A DNA stretch of 64,000 nucleotides. Origin: JAIBJN01 sp963839745 (GTDB lineage Bacteria > Actinomycetota > Thermoleophilia > Gaiellales > Gaiellaceae). The first letter of the stretch is position 1. Each line of letters opens with the position of its first letter. The stretch covers positions 124,001 to 188,000 of the forward strand of contig CAWIWC010000014.1 in assembly GCA_963839745.1 (NCBI GenBank). Reading direction: 5' to 3'. Both the position numbers and the translations under genes were made by a program. Of this stretch, positions 41,695-49,863 are shown piece after piece. The notes under the pieces were generated by a model that worked only from the letters and a program-made list of their open reading frames with translations, was not told the DNA's origin and made no database searches.

Positions 41695-42904
41695 CCTCCG
41701 CCAACCGGCCTTCCAGGAACTCACGCTGCGCGGGTTGGCGGACGAGCTCGAGCGCCCTCGTGTAGGACGCCGCGGCCTCCTCGTTGCGGCCGAGGCGGCG
41801 CAGGAGGTCCGCCCGCGCCGAGTGGAGGAGGTGGTAGCCGTCGAGCTCTGCGTCGAGCGGCGCCATCAGCTCCAGTCCGAACTCCTCGCCGTGGGCCAGC
41901 GCGACCGCGACGGCCCGGTTGAGCTTCACGACCGGCCCAGGCGCGGCAACGGCCAGGAGGTCGTAGAGGTCGACGATGCGTCTCCAGTCGGTCGCCTCGG
42001 CAGTCGCCGCGCGCGCGTGCTCGGCGGCGATCGCCGCCTGGAGCGCGTACGGGCCGTAGACCCTCAGCCGGCCGACGAGGACGAGCCCTTCCTCGATCTG
42101 CGCACGGTCCCAGAGGCGGCGCTCCTGGTCCTCCAGTAGCACCAGCTCGCCGTGCGGCCCCGTGCGGGCGTCGCGGCGCGAGTCCTGCAGGAGCATGAGC
42201 GCGAGCAGGCCGGCCACCTCGCTCTCGTCGGGCATGAGCATGCGAAGGACGCGGGCGAGCCGGATCGCCTCGGCGCAAAGCTCGCGGCGGACGAGCGCCT
42301 CGCCCGCAGTCGCCGCGTAGCCCTCGTTGAAGATGAGATAGAGCGAGGCGAGCACCGAGGCGAGGCGATCGGGAAGCTCGTGGTCGGGCGGGACGACGTA
42401 CGGGATGCGGGCGCCGGCGATCTTGCGCTTGGCCCGGACGAGCCGCTGCTGCATCGCCGGCTCGGTGGTCAGGAACGCGCGGGCGATTTCGGGCGTCTGC
42501 AGGCCGCCGAGCGTGCGCAGCGTCAGGGCGACCCGCGCCTCCGGCGCCAGCGCCGGATGGCAGCAGGTGAAGATCAGCCGCAGCCGATCGTCCGGGATGG
42601 AGCTATCGTCGATCTCGTCCTCCTCGCCCAGGGGCACGAGCGCCTCCAGCTCGCGCACCTTGTCCTCGAGCCGACGGGCCCGGCGGATACGGTCGATGGC
42701 CTTGTTGCGGGCCGTGGTCGTGATCCACGCTCCGGGGTTACGCGGCAGCCCGCGCTCCGGCCACACCTCGAGCGCGACCAGGAAGGCGTCCTGGACGGCC
42801 TCCTCGGCGAGGTCGAAGTCGCCGAGGACGCGGATGAGCGCCGCGACCGCCCGTCCCGACTCCTCGCGGAACAGGCGGTCGACGGCCTCGGCCGGCGTGG
42901 CTAC
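41666..42904 (-). CDS. ECF RNA polymerase sigma factor, ECF42 type, with C-terminal TPR-like domain
   Basis: About 412 residues. Sigma-2 (LFREESGRAVAALIRVLGDFDLAEEAVQDAF, RNPGAWITTTARNKAIDRIRR) and sigma-4 (LTLRTLGGLQTPEIARAFLTTEPAMQQRLVRAKRKI) are followed by a long helical C-terminal domain (DUF6596) with NEGYAATAG and GPYALQAAIAAEHA, the mark of ECF42. The DGPF partner lies directly upstream. Family similarity starts at 42904, where the codon is GTA in GTAG overlapping the DGPF stop; no ATG/GTG/TTG is near. The frame is open upstream to an ATG at 43039 but only as sequence antisense-like to the family. The 3' end overlaps the propeller gene by 29 bp. Confidence 0.85.
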   Translation of the reverse strand, partial: VATPAEAVDRLFREESGRAVAALIRVLGDFDLAEEAVQDAFLVALEVWPERGLPRNPGAWITTTARNKAIDRIRRARRLEDKVRELEALVPLGEEDEIDDSSIPDDRLRLIFTCCHPALAPEARVALTLRTLGGLQTPEIARAFLTTEPAMQQRLVRAKRKIAGARIPYVVPPDHELPDRLASVLASLYLIFNEGYAATAGEALVRRELCAEAIRLARVLRMLMPDESEVAGLLALMLLQDSRRDARTGPHGELVLLEDQERRLWDRAQIEEGLVLVGRLRVYGPYALQAAIAAEHARAATAEATDWRRIVDLYDLLAVAAPGPVVKLNRAVAVALAHGEEFGLELMAPLDAELDGYHLLHSARADLLRRLGRNEEAAASYTRALELVRQPAQREFLEGRLAEVTGRPTPGL

Positions 42905-43296
42905 CGCCGGGCCTCCGCTGCGTTGGCGTGGGCTCCGGAGCCCGCGGCCTCGTAGTCCATGACGGGGCGAACCTCGACCTTCCCGCCCGGCATGGGGATC
43001 TTGCGCGCCCAGGCGATGGCCTCGTCGAGGTTCTCGCACTCGAGCAGATAGAAGCCGCCGAGCGTCTCCTTCGTCTCGGCGAACGGTCCGTCGGTGACGA
43101 TCTGGTTGCCGTCCGTCTGGATCGCAACCGTCGTCGCCGTCGCGGTCGGCTGCAGGCCCTCACCGCCGAGAAACGCGCCGGCGTCCTGGGTCTCGACCGT
43201 GTAGGCGTCCCACTCCTTCATGGCCGCCTGGATCTCCTCGGGCGTGCGGTCCGCCCAGCGAGCCTCGTCACCCCAGAGCGTGAGCAGGTACTTCAT
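42901..43296 (-). CDS. DGPF (YCII-related) domain protein, partner of ECF42 sigma factor
   Basis: 131 residues. MKYLLTLWGDEARWADRTPEE at the start and IVTDGPFAETKETLGGFYLLECENLDEAIAWARKIP contain the DGPF signature and the ferredoxin-like fold of YCII proteins, ending KVEVRPVMDYE. ATG 43296 has a GGGAGG site. DGPF genes are conserved neighbours and known regulatory targets of ECF42 sigma factors (in Streptomyces), so it is likely part of that sigma factor's regulon. The enzymatic role is unknown. Confidence 0.88.
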   Translation of the reverse strand: MKYLLTLWGDEARWADRTPEEIQAAMKEWDAYTVETQDAGAFLGGEGLQPTATATTVAIQTDGNQIVTDGPFAETKETLGGFYLLECENLDEAIAWARKIPMPGGKVEVRPVMDYEAAGSGAHANAAEARR

Positions 43297-43379
43297 CGCG
43301 GAACCTCCCGTTGTCGTGTCGCGGCGCGTTCGCCGCCTGCACAGGGACGACGAACGGGCCTCGCCCGGATCGACAGGTA

Positions 43380-44951
43380 TCAGAGAGGAATGTTGCCGTG
43401 CTTTCGCGGCGGCCGCTTCTCGCGCTTGGCCAGCGCGGTGGCGAGGGCGTCGCACAGGACAGGCCGGGTGCGCCGGGGCTCGATCACGTCGTCCACGTAC
43501 CCGCGCTCGGCGGCCGTGTACGGGTTGGCGAACTGCGCCTTGTAGTCGGCGATCAGCTCCGCGCGGCGCGCCTCGGGGTCGTCCGCCTCCTCGAGCTCTT
43601 TGCGGAAGACGATGTTCACGGCACCTTCAGGGCCCATGACCGCCACCTCCGCGGTCGGCCAGGCGAAGTTGAAATCGGCCCGGATGTGCTTCGAGCTCAT
43701 GACGTCGTAGGCGCCGCCGTAGGCCTTGCGGGTGATGAGGGCGATCTTGGGGACGGTCGCCTCCGAGTACGCGTAGAGCAGCTTCGCGCCGTGCCGGATG
43801 ATCCCGCCCCACTCCTGCGCCGTCCCGGGCAGGAAGCCCGGCACGTCCACGAACGTCACGAGCGGGATGTTGAAGCCGTCGCAGAAGCGGACGAAGCGGG
43901 CCGCCTTGACGGAGGAGTCGATGTCGAGCGTGCCGGCGAGCGCCCGCGGATTGTTCCCGACGATCCCGACGGGATGGCCGCCGAGGCGCGCGAACCCGCA
44001 GACGATGTTCTCCGCCCAGAGCTGGTGGACCTCGAGGAACTCGCCGTCGTCGACGACGCGCTCGACGACCGAGCGCATGTCGTAGGGCTTCGTCGGTTCG
44101 TCCGGGATGAGCGTGTCGAGCTCCGGGTCCTCACGGTCGGTGGGGTCCGAGGGCGCGAAGAAGGGCGGCGGGTCGACGTTGTTCTGCGGCAGGAAGGAAA
44201 GGAGGTAGCGGGCGTCCTCGAGGCACGCCTCCTCGTCGTCGGCCGCGAAATGGGCGACGCCCGACTTGGACGCGTGCGTGAGCGCGCCGCCCAGCTCCTC
44301 GAAGGTCACCTCCTCGCCGGTCACGGTCTTCACGACCTCGGGGCCCGTGATGAACATGTACGAGCTCTCCTTGACCATGAGCACGAAGTCGGTCATGGCC
44401 GGCGAATAGACGGCGCCCCCGGCGCACGGGCCCATGATCAGGCTGATCTGCGGGATCACGCCCGAGGCCTGGACGTTCCGCCAGAAGATCTCCGCGTAGC
44501 CGCCGAGCGAGACGACGCCCTCCTGGATGCGCGCGCCGCCCGAGTCGTTGATCCCGATCAGCGGACATCCGAACTTGAGCGCCAGGTCCATGACCTTGCA
44601 GACCTTCTCTGCGAACGCCTCCGAGAGCGTGCCGCCGAAGACCGTGAAGTCCTGCGAGAAGACGAAGACCTTGCGGCCGAAGATCGTCCCGTAGCCGGTG
44701 ACGACCGCGTCGCCCCAGGGACGGCGGTCCATCATCCCGAAGTGCGGGTTGCGGTGGCGGACGTAGCGGTCGAGCTCCACGAAGCTGCCCGGGTCGAGGA
44801 GCTTCTCGAGCCGCTCGCGCGCGAGGAGCTTCCCGCGCTCGCGCTGGCGCCCGACCGCCTTCTCGTCCCCGGCGTGGAGCGCCTCCTCGCGCAAGCGCTC
44901 GAGCGCCGCCAGCTTCGCCTGCGTCGACTGGAGATCCTCGGCCTTGGCCAT
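43380..44951 (-). CDS. pccB: Acyl-CoA carboxylase beta subunit (propionyl-CoA carboxylase type)
   Basis: 523-residue carboxyltransferase. GDAVVTGYGTIFGRKVFVFSQDFTVFGGTLSE, INDSGGARIQEGVVSLGGYAEIF and GPCAGGAVYSPAMTDF form the N-terminal crotonase half with its oxyanion loop; FVDVPGFLPGTAQEWGG and RKAYGGAYDVMSSKH the C-terminal half. The residue at the acyl-binding site that separates acetyl- from propionyl-CoA enzymes (Asp/Ile in AccD5-type) was not resolved. ATG 44951 chosen; a few open codons lie upstream. Works with the biotin carboxylase at 30464-32242. 83 bp before the DGPF gene on the same strand. Confidence 0.93.
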   Translation of the reverse strand: MAKAEDLQSTQAKLAALERLREEALHAGDEKAVGRQRERGKLLARERLEKLLDPGSFVELDRYVRHRNPHFGMMDRRPWGDAVVTGYGTIFGRKVFVFSQDFTVFGGTLSEAFAEKVCKVMDLALKFGCPLIGINDSGGARIQEGVVSLGGYAEIFWRNVQASGVIPQISLIMGPCAGGAVYSPAMTDFVLMVKESSYMFITGPEVVKTVTGEEVTFEELGGALTHASKSGVAHFAADDEEACLEDARYLLSFLPQNNVDPPPFFAPSDPTDREDPELDTLIPDEPTKPYDMRSVVERVVDDGEFLEVHQLWAENIVCGFARLGGHPVGIVGNNPRALAGTLDIDSSVKAARFVRFCDGFNIPLVTFVDVPGFLPGTAQEWGGIIRHGAKLLYAYSEATVPKIALITRKAYGGAYDVMSSKHIRADFNFAWPTAEVAVMGPEGAVNIVFRKELEEADDPEARRAELIADYKAQFANPYTAAERGYVDDVIEPRRTRPVLCDALATALAKREKRPPRKHGNIPL

Positions 44952-45031
44952 GCGCGGGAGCTTACTTCGGCCAGACACGGAATCGGCACATTCCACGCCC
45001 CACGCGTGCGTTTCGGCCGGTTACGCTCGAA

Positions 45032-45061
45032 GCGGAGGGAGGCCCGCGGCGGCCCCTCCGC
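45032..45061 (-). terminator. Hairpin downstream of the PadR/HAAS/GNAT operon
   Basis: GCGGAGGG (45032-45039) pairs with CCCTCCGC (45054-45061) 10 bp after the acetyltransferase stop on the minus strand. Loop 14 nt, GC-rich; no T-run. Confidence 0.45.
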
Positions 45062-45070
45062 GCGTCTAAC

Positions 45071-45586
45071 TCAGGGCTCGGGAGCCACGTCGGCCGCGGG
45101 CAGGGCGTACAGGTACACGTCGCGGCGGCGGCCCTTCAGCTCGATGTACGAGCGCAGCAGCGCCTCGCGCCGGAAGCCGGCGTTCTCGGCCACGCGGATG
45201 GACGCGACGTTCTCGGGCTCGACGATCAGCTGCAGGCGCGCGAGCCCGTGCTCGCTGAGCGCCCAGCGCGAAAGCAGGCGCAGCGCGCGCGTGGCCACGC
45301 CTCGCCCGCGTGCCTCCCGGGCGACCCAGTAGCCGAAGGTCGCGCGCGAGTGGCTCAGAAGCTGGAACCCGACGGAACCGAGCAGCTCCCCGCTGTCCCG
45401 GTCGACGACCGCGAAGGAGTACACGTTGGGAGCGCCGGCCAGGTAGCGGCGGGCGTCCTCCTCCGTGTAGGGCGACGGGACGCTCGTCCAGCGCGGGATC
45501 TCCGGGTCCTGGCAGGCGGCGACGATCGCCGGGATGTCCTCGTCGACGAACGGCCGCAGGACAACGTCGCCGTCCGCGAGCCTCAC
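45071..45586 (-). CDS. GNAT acetyltransferase, RimJ/RimL type
   Basis: 171 residues. VRLADGDVVLRPFVDEDIPAIVAACQDPEIPRW is the start of RimJ/L proteins; FGYWVAREARGRGVATRALRLLSRWA is the acetyl-CoA loop and VEPENVASIRVAENAGFRREALLRSYIELKGRRRDVYLYAL the C-terminal half, both normal. Start GTG 45586 overlaps the preceding stop (GTGA). Third gene of the padR operon. Acts on a protein N-terminus or small molecule. Confidence 0.88.
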   Translation of the reverse strand: MRLADGDVVLRPFVDEDIPAIVAACQDPEIPRWTSVPSPYTEEDARRYLAGAPNVYSFAVVDRDSGELLGSVGFQLLSHSRATFGYWVAREARGRGVATRALRLLSRWALSEHGLARLQLIVEPENVASIRVAENAGFRREALLRSYIELKGRRRDVYLYALPAADVAPEP

Positions 45587-46128
45587 GGCGCGGCGCGGCG
45601 CCAGCGCTGAGGGAACGAGCGCGGACGGTGAATCGCCCTCCAAGAGCGGGCGCCGATCAGGAAGGCGAGCACGGGAAGCAGGATGTAGCCGAGCCGGTGG
45701 ACCTGGACGTCCAGGAGCAGTCCGAGCTCCACGTCCCCGCTGAACGTGAGCAGGCTCGCCATACCGTTGGGAGCCCCGAGCGTCCAGCTCCAGGGGTCGA
45801 AGTCTCCGCGCGACTCGAGGTCGTTCCAGCTCATGATCGTCCGGCCGTCGAGCACGATCAGGAGCACCCAGACGGCGATCGCCGAGACCACTCCCGAGCC
45901 GATGCGGGGCCCGCGCGGTCGCCCGCGCTCCGCCTCCCGGTACTCGCGGGCGAGGTCGTCGAGGTCTCCGAGCCGCCGCAGCGCCTCCTTCTGGCCGATC
46001 TCGGCGGCGGAGGATCGAAGGTGCGCGCGCAGCTCTCGGCGGATCTCTCGGCGGCGTGCGGGCTCGACATCGCCTCGCAGCTTCCACGAGAGCCGCAGCA
46101 GGGTCAGCTCGGTCGAAGTCGTCGTCAT
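45583..46128 (-). CDS. HAAS-domain membrane protein
   Basis: 181 residues. The N-terminal 70 residues form a helical HAAS/DUF1700-type domain (RREIRRELRAHLRSSAAEIGQKEALRRLGDLDDLAREYREAE), which normally works with an adjacent PadR regulator; two or three membrane helices follow (SGVVSAIAVWVLLIVLDG; LGYILLPVLAFLIGA). ATG 46128 overlaps the padR stop, and its own stop overlaps the acetyltransferase start. Role in PadR signalling is inferred from the common gene pair. Confidence 0.8.
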   Translation of the reverse strand: MTTTSTELTLLRLSWKLRGDVEPARRREIRRELRAHLRSSAAEIGQKEALRRLGDLDDLAREYREAERGRPRGPRIGSGVVSAIAVWVLLIVLDGRTIMSWNDLESRGDFDPWSWTLGAPNGMASLLTFSGDVELGLLLDVQVHRLGYILLPVLAFLIGARSWRAIHRPRSFPQRWRRAAP

Positions 46129-46484
46129 GGTGCTCCTCCAGTAGGTCCGCTTCCGTTGGGGTTGAAGAGCGGCGTGACGGCGTCGACCAGGCGCAGCCAG
46201 GCGGCGCCCCGGGCAGCGAGGAGATCGCGCCCCGAGGGCGAGAGCCGGTAGTACTTGCGCGCCGGTCCCGAAGGCGACGGGACGAGGTGTGACGTGACGT
46301 GGCCGTCACGCTCCAGCCGCCCGAGCGCCGGGTAGATCGACCCGTCGGGGACGTCCGTCAGCCCGATTCCGTGCACCCGCTCGACGAGCTCGTAGCCGTA
46401 CGACTCCCGCTCGTCGATCAGGTGGAGAAGGACGAGCCCGAGCACGCCCTTGAGGATCTGGCTGTCGTGCGACGCCGTCTGCAC
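46125..46484 (-). CDS. PadR-family transcriptional regulator
   Basis: 119-residue winged-helix repressor. ILKGVLGLVLLHLIDERESYGYELVERV and PDGSIYPALGRLERDGHVTSHLVPSPSGPARKYYRLSPSG contain the PadR hallmarks (YGYEL, YPALxRLExxG, RKYYxLTxxG) in two stretches. Starts with GTG 46484 at the predicted transcription start, hence a leaderless message. A palindrome in its promoter spacer suggests autorepression. First gene of a three-gene overlapping operon. Confidence 0.93.
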   Translation of the reverse strand: MQTASHDSQILKGVLGLVLLHLIDERESYGYELVERVHGIGLTDVPDGSIYPALGRLERDGHVTSHLVPSPSGPARKYYRLSPSGRDLLAARGAAWLRLVDAVTPLFNPNGSGPTGGAP

Positions 46485-46490
46485 GCTCTT

Positions 46491-46519
46491 ATTCTAACTA
46501 AGGTACCTGACTATGCCAA
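46491..46519 (-). promoter_or_regulatory. Promoter with PadR operator in the spacer
   Basis: On the minus strand TTGGCA (46519-46514) and TAGAAT (46496-46491) are 17 bp apart, one of the best promoters in the window. The spacer is an imperfect palindrome centred on AGGTACCT (46497-46512; ACTAAGGT / ACCTGACT). Transcription should start about 46484, the GTG of padR. The layout suits repression by PadR. Confidence 0.75.
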
Positions 46520-46531
46520 GTAGTCCTCGCC

Positions 46532-48115
46532 CTAGGGGGCGAGGTGCGCGTCGTACGTGCCGAACTCGTCGCGAAGCGCGTTGCAGATCTCCCCCACGGT
46601 GCAGTAGACCGCGAGGGCCTCGCGCATCGGGTGAAGCAGGTTCGCGTCGCCGCCGGCCGCCTCCCGGACCCGGGCCAGGGCCGCTTCCGCAGCGCCGGAG
46701 TCGCGCTCGGCCCGCAGGCGGCGCGTCCGCTCGACCTGCCGCTTCTCCGACTCCGGGTCGAGGCGGTGGAGCTCCATCTCCTCCTCGTCGTGCTCGGCGA
46801 AGCGGTTCACTCCGACGACGACCCGTTCCCCGGCCTCGACCTGCCGCTCGAACTCGTACGCCGCCTCCTCGATCTCGTGCTGGGTGAATCCCTGCTCGAC
46901 GGCCGCGACCGCGCCTCCCAGCTCGTCGATCCGCGCGATCAGCTCGGTTGCCCGCTCCTCGAGCTCGCGGGTCAGAGACTCGAGGAAGTACGCGCCCCCG
47001 AGCGGGTCGGCGGTGTCCGTCCCGCCGGCCTCGTGCTGGAGGATCTGCTGTGTCCGCAGGGCGATGCGCGCACTGCGCTCCGTCGGCAGCGCCAGCGCCT
47101 CGTCGAAGCCGTTCGTGTGGATCGACTGCGCCCCGCCGCAGACAGCGGAGAGCGCCTGCACGGCGACCCTGACGACGTTGTTCTCCGGCTGTTGCGCCGT
47201 GAGGGTCGAGCCGCCCGTCTGCGCGTGGAAGCGGAGCGCCTGGGCCTTCGGATTCGTCGCCCCGAAGCGGTCGCGCATGATCCGCGCCCAGAGCGTCCGC
47301 GCGGCCCGGAACTTCGCCACCTCCTGGAAGAAGTGGTTGTGCGCGTTGAAGAAGAACGAGAGCCGCTCGCCGAACTCGTCCGGCGAGAGCCCGGCCGCAA
47401 CTGCCGCCTCGCAGTAGGCGATCCCGTGCGCGAGCGTGAACGCGAGCTCCTGCACGGCGGTCGCCCCCGCCTCGCGGATGTGGTAGCCGGAGATCGAGAT
47501 CGTGTTCCAGCGCGGCAGCCGCTCGTGGCAGTACGCGAAGAGATCGGTGGTGATCCGCATCGAGGGGCGCGGCGGGAAGATGTAGTTCCCGCGGGCGACG
47601 TACTCCTTGAGGATGTCGTTCTGAACCGTGCCCCGCAGCTGGTCACCCGCGACGCCCTGCTTCTCGCCGACGAGCTCGTAGAGGAGCAGGAGCAGCGCGG
47701 CCGGGGCGTTGATCGTCATCGACGTCGAGACCTCGCCGAGCGGGATATCGGCGAAGAGGAGCTCCATGTCCGCCAGTGAGTCGATCGCCACTCCCGTGCG
47801 CCCGACCTCGCCTGCGGCCCGCGCGTCGTCCGAGTCGTAGCCGAGCTGCGTCGGCAGGTCGAAGGCGACCGAGAGGCCGGTCTGCCCGTGCTGGAGCAGG
47901 TAGCGGAAGCGCGCGTTCGTCTCCTCCGCAGAGGCGAAGCCCGCGTACTGGCGGATCGTCCACGGCTTCCCGCGGTACATGTCCCGGTAGGGACCGCGCG
48001 TGAACGGGAACTCGCCCGGCGGCTCGGGCGCGGCGCCGGCCGCGTCCTCGTCCGTGTAGACCGGCTTGATCTCGATGCCGGAGTCGGTCTCGCGGTGATC
48101 CTCGGCCGTGGACAC
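46532..48115 (-). CDS. mcmA: Methylmalonyl-CoA mutase, large subunit without B12-binding domain
   Basis: 527-residue catalytic TIM-barrel subunit. FTRGPYRDMYRGKPWTIRQYAGF, GLSVAFDLPTQLGYDSD, STSMTINAPAALLL, PPRPSMRITTDLFAYC and AQTGGSTLTAQQPENNVVRVAVQALSAVCGGAQSIHTNGFDEALALP, split here in conserved runs, are all present. The length is that of the two-part (McmA1) form; the cobalamin-binding subunit must be elsewhere. Converts methylmalonyl-CoA to succinyl-CoA downstream of the carboxylase. ATG 48115. 16 bp from the PadR -35 box, divergent promoter possible only on the other side. Confidence 0.95.
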   Translation of the reverse strand: MSTAEDHRETDSGIEIKPVYTDEDAAGAAPEPPGEFPFTRGPYRDMYRGKPWTIRQYAGFASAEETNARFRYLLQHGQTGLSVAFDLPTQLGYDSDDARAAGEVGRTGVAIDSLADMELLFADIPLGEVSTSMTINAPAALLLLLYELVGEKQGVAGDQLRGTVQNDILKEYVARGNYIFPPRPSMRITTDLFAYCHERLPRWNTISISGYHIREAGATAVQELAFTLAHGIAYCEAAVAAGLSPDEFGERLSFFFNAHNHFFQEVAKFRAARTLWARIMRDRFGATNPKAQALRFHAQTGGSTLTAQQPENNVVRVAVQALSAVCGGAQSIHTNGFDEALALPTERSARIALRTQQILQHEAGGTDTADPLGGAYFLESLTRELEERATELIARIDELGGAVAAVEQGFTQHEIEEAAYEFERQVEAGERVVVGVNRFAEHDEEEMELHRLDPESEKRQVERTRRLRAERDSGAAEAALARVREAAGGDANLLHPMREALAVYCTVGEICNALRDEFGTYDAHLAP

Positions 48116-48177
48116 GAGCGCATGGTACGCCCGGCGTCTGCGTTGAGGCGGGCGGCCATGATTGCCATAGTTCTGCC

Positions 48178-49161
48178 GTGGCCGCCGACGACGTCGACCG
48201 CAGACTCGAGGAGCGAGCCGAGAGGATTCTCGAGCTCCTCTCCCGGTCGAACCGCCACCCGAACGAGTGGCGCCTTCGGAATGCCGAGCTGCGGAAGAAC
48301 CTGGACCGCTTCCAGACGGCCGTCAGGGACGTCCAGCGCCTGCGGCGGGAAGGGACGCTCGATCCTGAGCACGAGCGCGCACTCGAGCAGCTCCTTCTCG
48401 CGGACAAGGATCCGGCGGAGTACAACGCGGACTCGCTCGGCCTCGTCCTCGAGCCCGTCGACCAGCTCCTCGTCGATGCGGGAGACGAAAAGCTGGTCTG
48501 CACGCTCCTCGAGATCGAGTACGTGCGAGACGACTTCGAGGGCGGCGGCGCCATCCCAACCTGGAGCACCCTCTTCGACGAGCGCCTGCAAGCTTCGCAG
48601 GACTTCGCCGCCGGGAAGGACCTCAGCGCTGAGCAGCTCGAGGAAGCGAAGCGCAGGCTCTCCATGCTCCTGCGCGCCCGCCATTCGATGTACGCGCTCA
48701 GGCGCGCCCGAAGCACCACGAAGGCTCAGAGACTCCTGTGGCTCACACCGGTGGTGACGGCGCTCGCGCTGGCGCTCATCCTCGTTGCGGGCTGGGTCGG
48801 CGACGACGTCGATTGGCAGGATGGCCTCCTCGTCGCCGTCGCGGGCGCCCTCGGTGCCACTCTCGCCGCGGTGTTCAGGCTTCGGGACCAGCTCGCCCGC
48901 CTCGGCGACCTGCGCACGTTCTGGTACGCCTTCCCGCTCCAGATCCCGCTCGGGGCAGTCGCTGGGCTCTTCCTCTGGATCGTCCTGGAGAGCGGCCTCG
49001 TGGAGGTGAGCGGCGACTCCGACTGGGCCGTCGCGGGGGCGGTCGCGTTCGTGGCCGGCTTCTCTGAGCCGTTCCTCCTGAAGACAGTCGAGCGCATCGC
49101 GGGCGCCGAGAAGGACGAGGAGGAGGACAAGGCGACCGGCCAGGAGGGCAAGTCGGGCTAG
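48178..49161 (+). CDS. Hypothetical membrane protein with charged N-terminal domain
   Basis: 327 residues; no family recognised. A strongly helical, charged cytoplasmic domain (1-180, with possible coiled coil RRLEERAERILELLS) precedes four predicted membrane helices (LWLTPVVTALALALILVAGWVG; GLLVAVAGALGATLAAVF; ALPLQ-type WYAFPLQIPLGAVAGLFLWIVL; WAVAGAVAFVAGFSEPFLL) and an acidic tail (EKDEEEDKATG). GTG 48178. 9 bp upstream of the MoaD-MoaE gene, so probably co-transcribed. Function unknown. Confidence 0.75.
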   Translation: MAADDVDRRLEERAERILELLSRSNRHPNEWRLRNAELRKNLDRFQTAVRDVQRLRREGTLDPEHERALEQLLLADKDPAEYNADSLGLVLEPVDQLLVDAGDEKLVCTLLEIEYVRDDFEGGGAIPTWSTLFDERLQASQDFAAGKDLSAEQLEEAKRRLSMLLRARHSMYALRRARSTTKAQRLLWLTPVVTALALALILVAGWVGDDVDWQDGLLVAVAGALGATLAAVFRLRDQLARLGDLRTFWYAFPLQIPLGAVAGLFLWIVLESGLVEVSGDSDWAVAGAVAFVAGFSEPFLLKTVERIAGAEKDEEEDKATGQEGKSG

Positions 49162-49170
49162 GCTCGAAGC

Positions 49171-49809
49171 GTGCACATCACGGTCAAGCTCTTCGCCGGG
49201 CTGCGGGAGCGCGCCGGCGAGAGCGAGCGCGAGGTCGAGCTCGACGCGGGCGCGCGCGTCTCCGATGTGTGGAGACCGCTCGGTCTCGGCGAGGAGCCCG
49301 AGGGCCTCCTCTACGCCGTGAACAAGGAGTACGCGCCGCCGGACCGCCGGCTCTCCGAGGGCGACGAGGTCGCGCTCATCCCGCCGGTCTCGGGCGGCGA
49401 GTTCCGGCTGACGGCGGACCCGATCGACCTCGGGGCCGTCATCGCCGAGGTCGCCGACGGCCAAGCGGGCGCGGTGGCCACGTTCCTGGGAACGACCCGC
49501 GTCCGCTCGCGCGGCCGCACGGTCCTGTACCTCGAGTACGAGGCCTACGAGGGCATGGCAGAGAAGGTCATGGAGGAGATCGCGAGCACCCTCCGGGAGC
49601 GCTACGAGCTCTGCCGCATCGCCATCACGCACAGGATCGGCCGCGTCGGGATCGGCGAGACGAGCGTCGCCATCGCCGTCTCGGCGCCGCATCGGGAGCA
49701 CGCCCTGGCCGCCTGCAAGGAGGCGATCGACACGCTCAAGGTCGACGTCCCGCTCTGGAAGAAGGAGGTCTACGAGGGCGGCGAGGAGTGGATCGGGCGC
49801 GGCTCGTAG
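49171..49809 (+). CDS. moaX: MoaD-MoaE fusion (molybdopterin synthase, MoaX type)
   Basis: 212 residues joining both molybdopterin synthase subunits. Residues 1-76 are the ubiquitin-like sulfur carrier MoaD (ITVKLFAGLRERAG...EGDEVALIPPVSGG) ending in the Gly75-Gly76 pair that must be freed for thiocarboxylation. Residues 77-212 are MoaE (GAVATFLGTTR, YLEYEAYEGMA, ITHRIGRVGIGETSVAIAVSAPHR) with catalytic lysines at 190 and 197/198 (KVDVPLWKKE). The order and GG junction match mycobacterial MoaX, which is cleaved after translation. Start GTG 49171. Confidence 0.9.
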   Translation: MHITVKLFAGLRERAGESEREVELDAGARVSDVWRPLGLGEEPEGLLYAVNKEYAPPDRRLSEGDEVALIPPVSGGEFRLTADPIDLGAVIAEVADGQAGAVATFLGTTRVRSRGRTVLYLEYEAYEGMAEKVMEEIASTLRERYELCRIAITHRIGRVGIGETSVAIAVSAPHREHALAACKEAIDTLKVDVPLWKKEVYEGGEEWIGRGS

Positions 49810-49817
49810 CACGACGA

Positions 49818-49837
49818 CGAGGGCCCGGAGGCCCTCG
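49818..49837. terminator. Bidirectional terminator hairpin between moaX and secreted-protein gene
   Basis: CGAGGGCC-CGGA-GGCCCTCG, 8-bp arms, 8 bp after the moaX stop and 27 bp after the convergent gene's stop on the other strand. Confidence 0.6.
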
Positions 49838-49863
49838 CCGTCTGCCGCTGTGAGGGGACTGTT

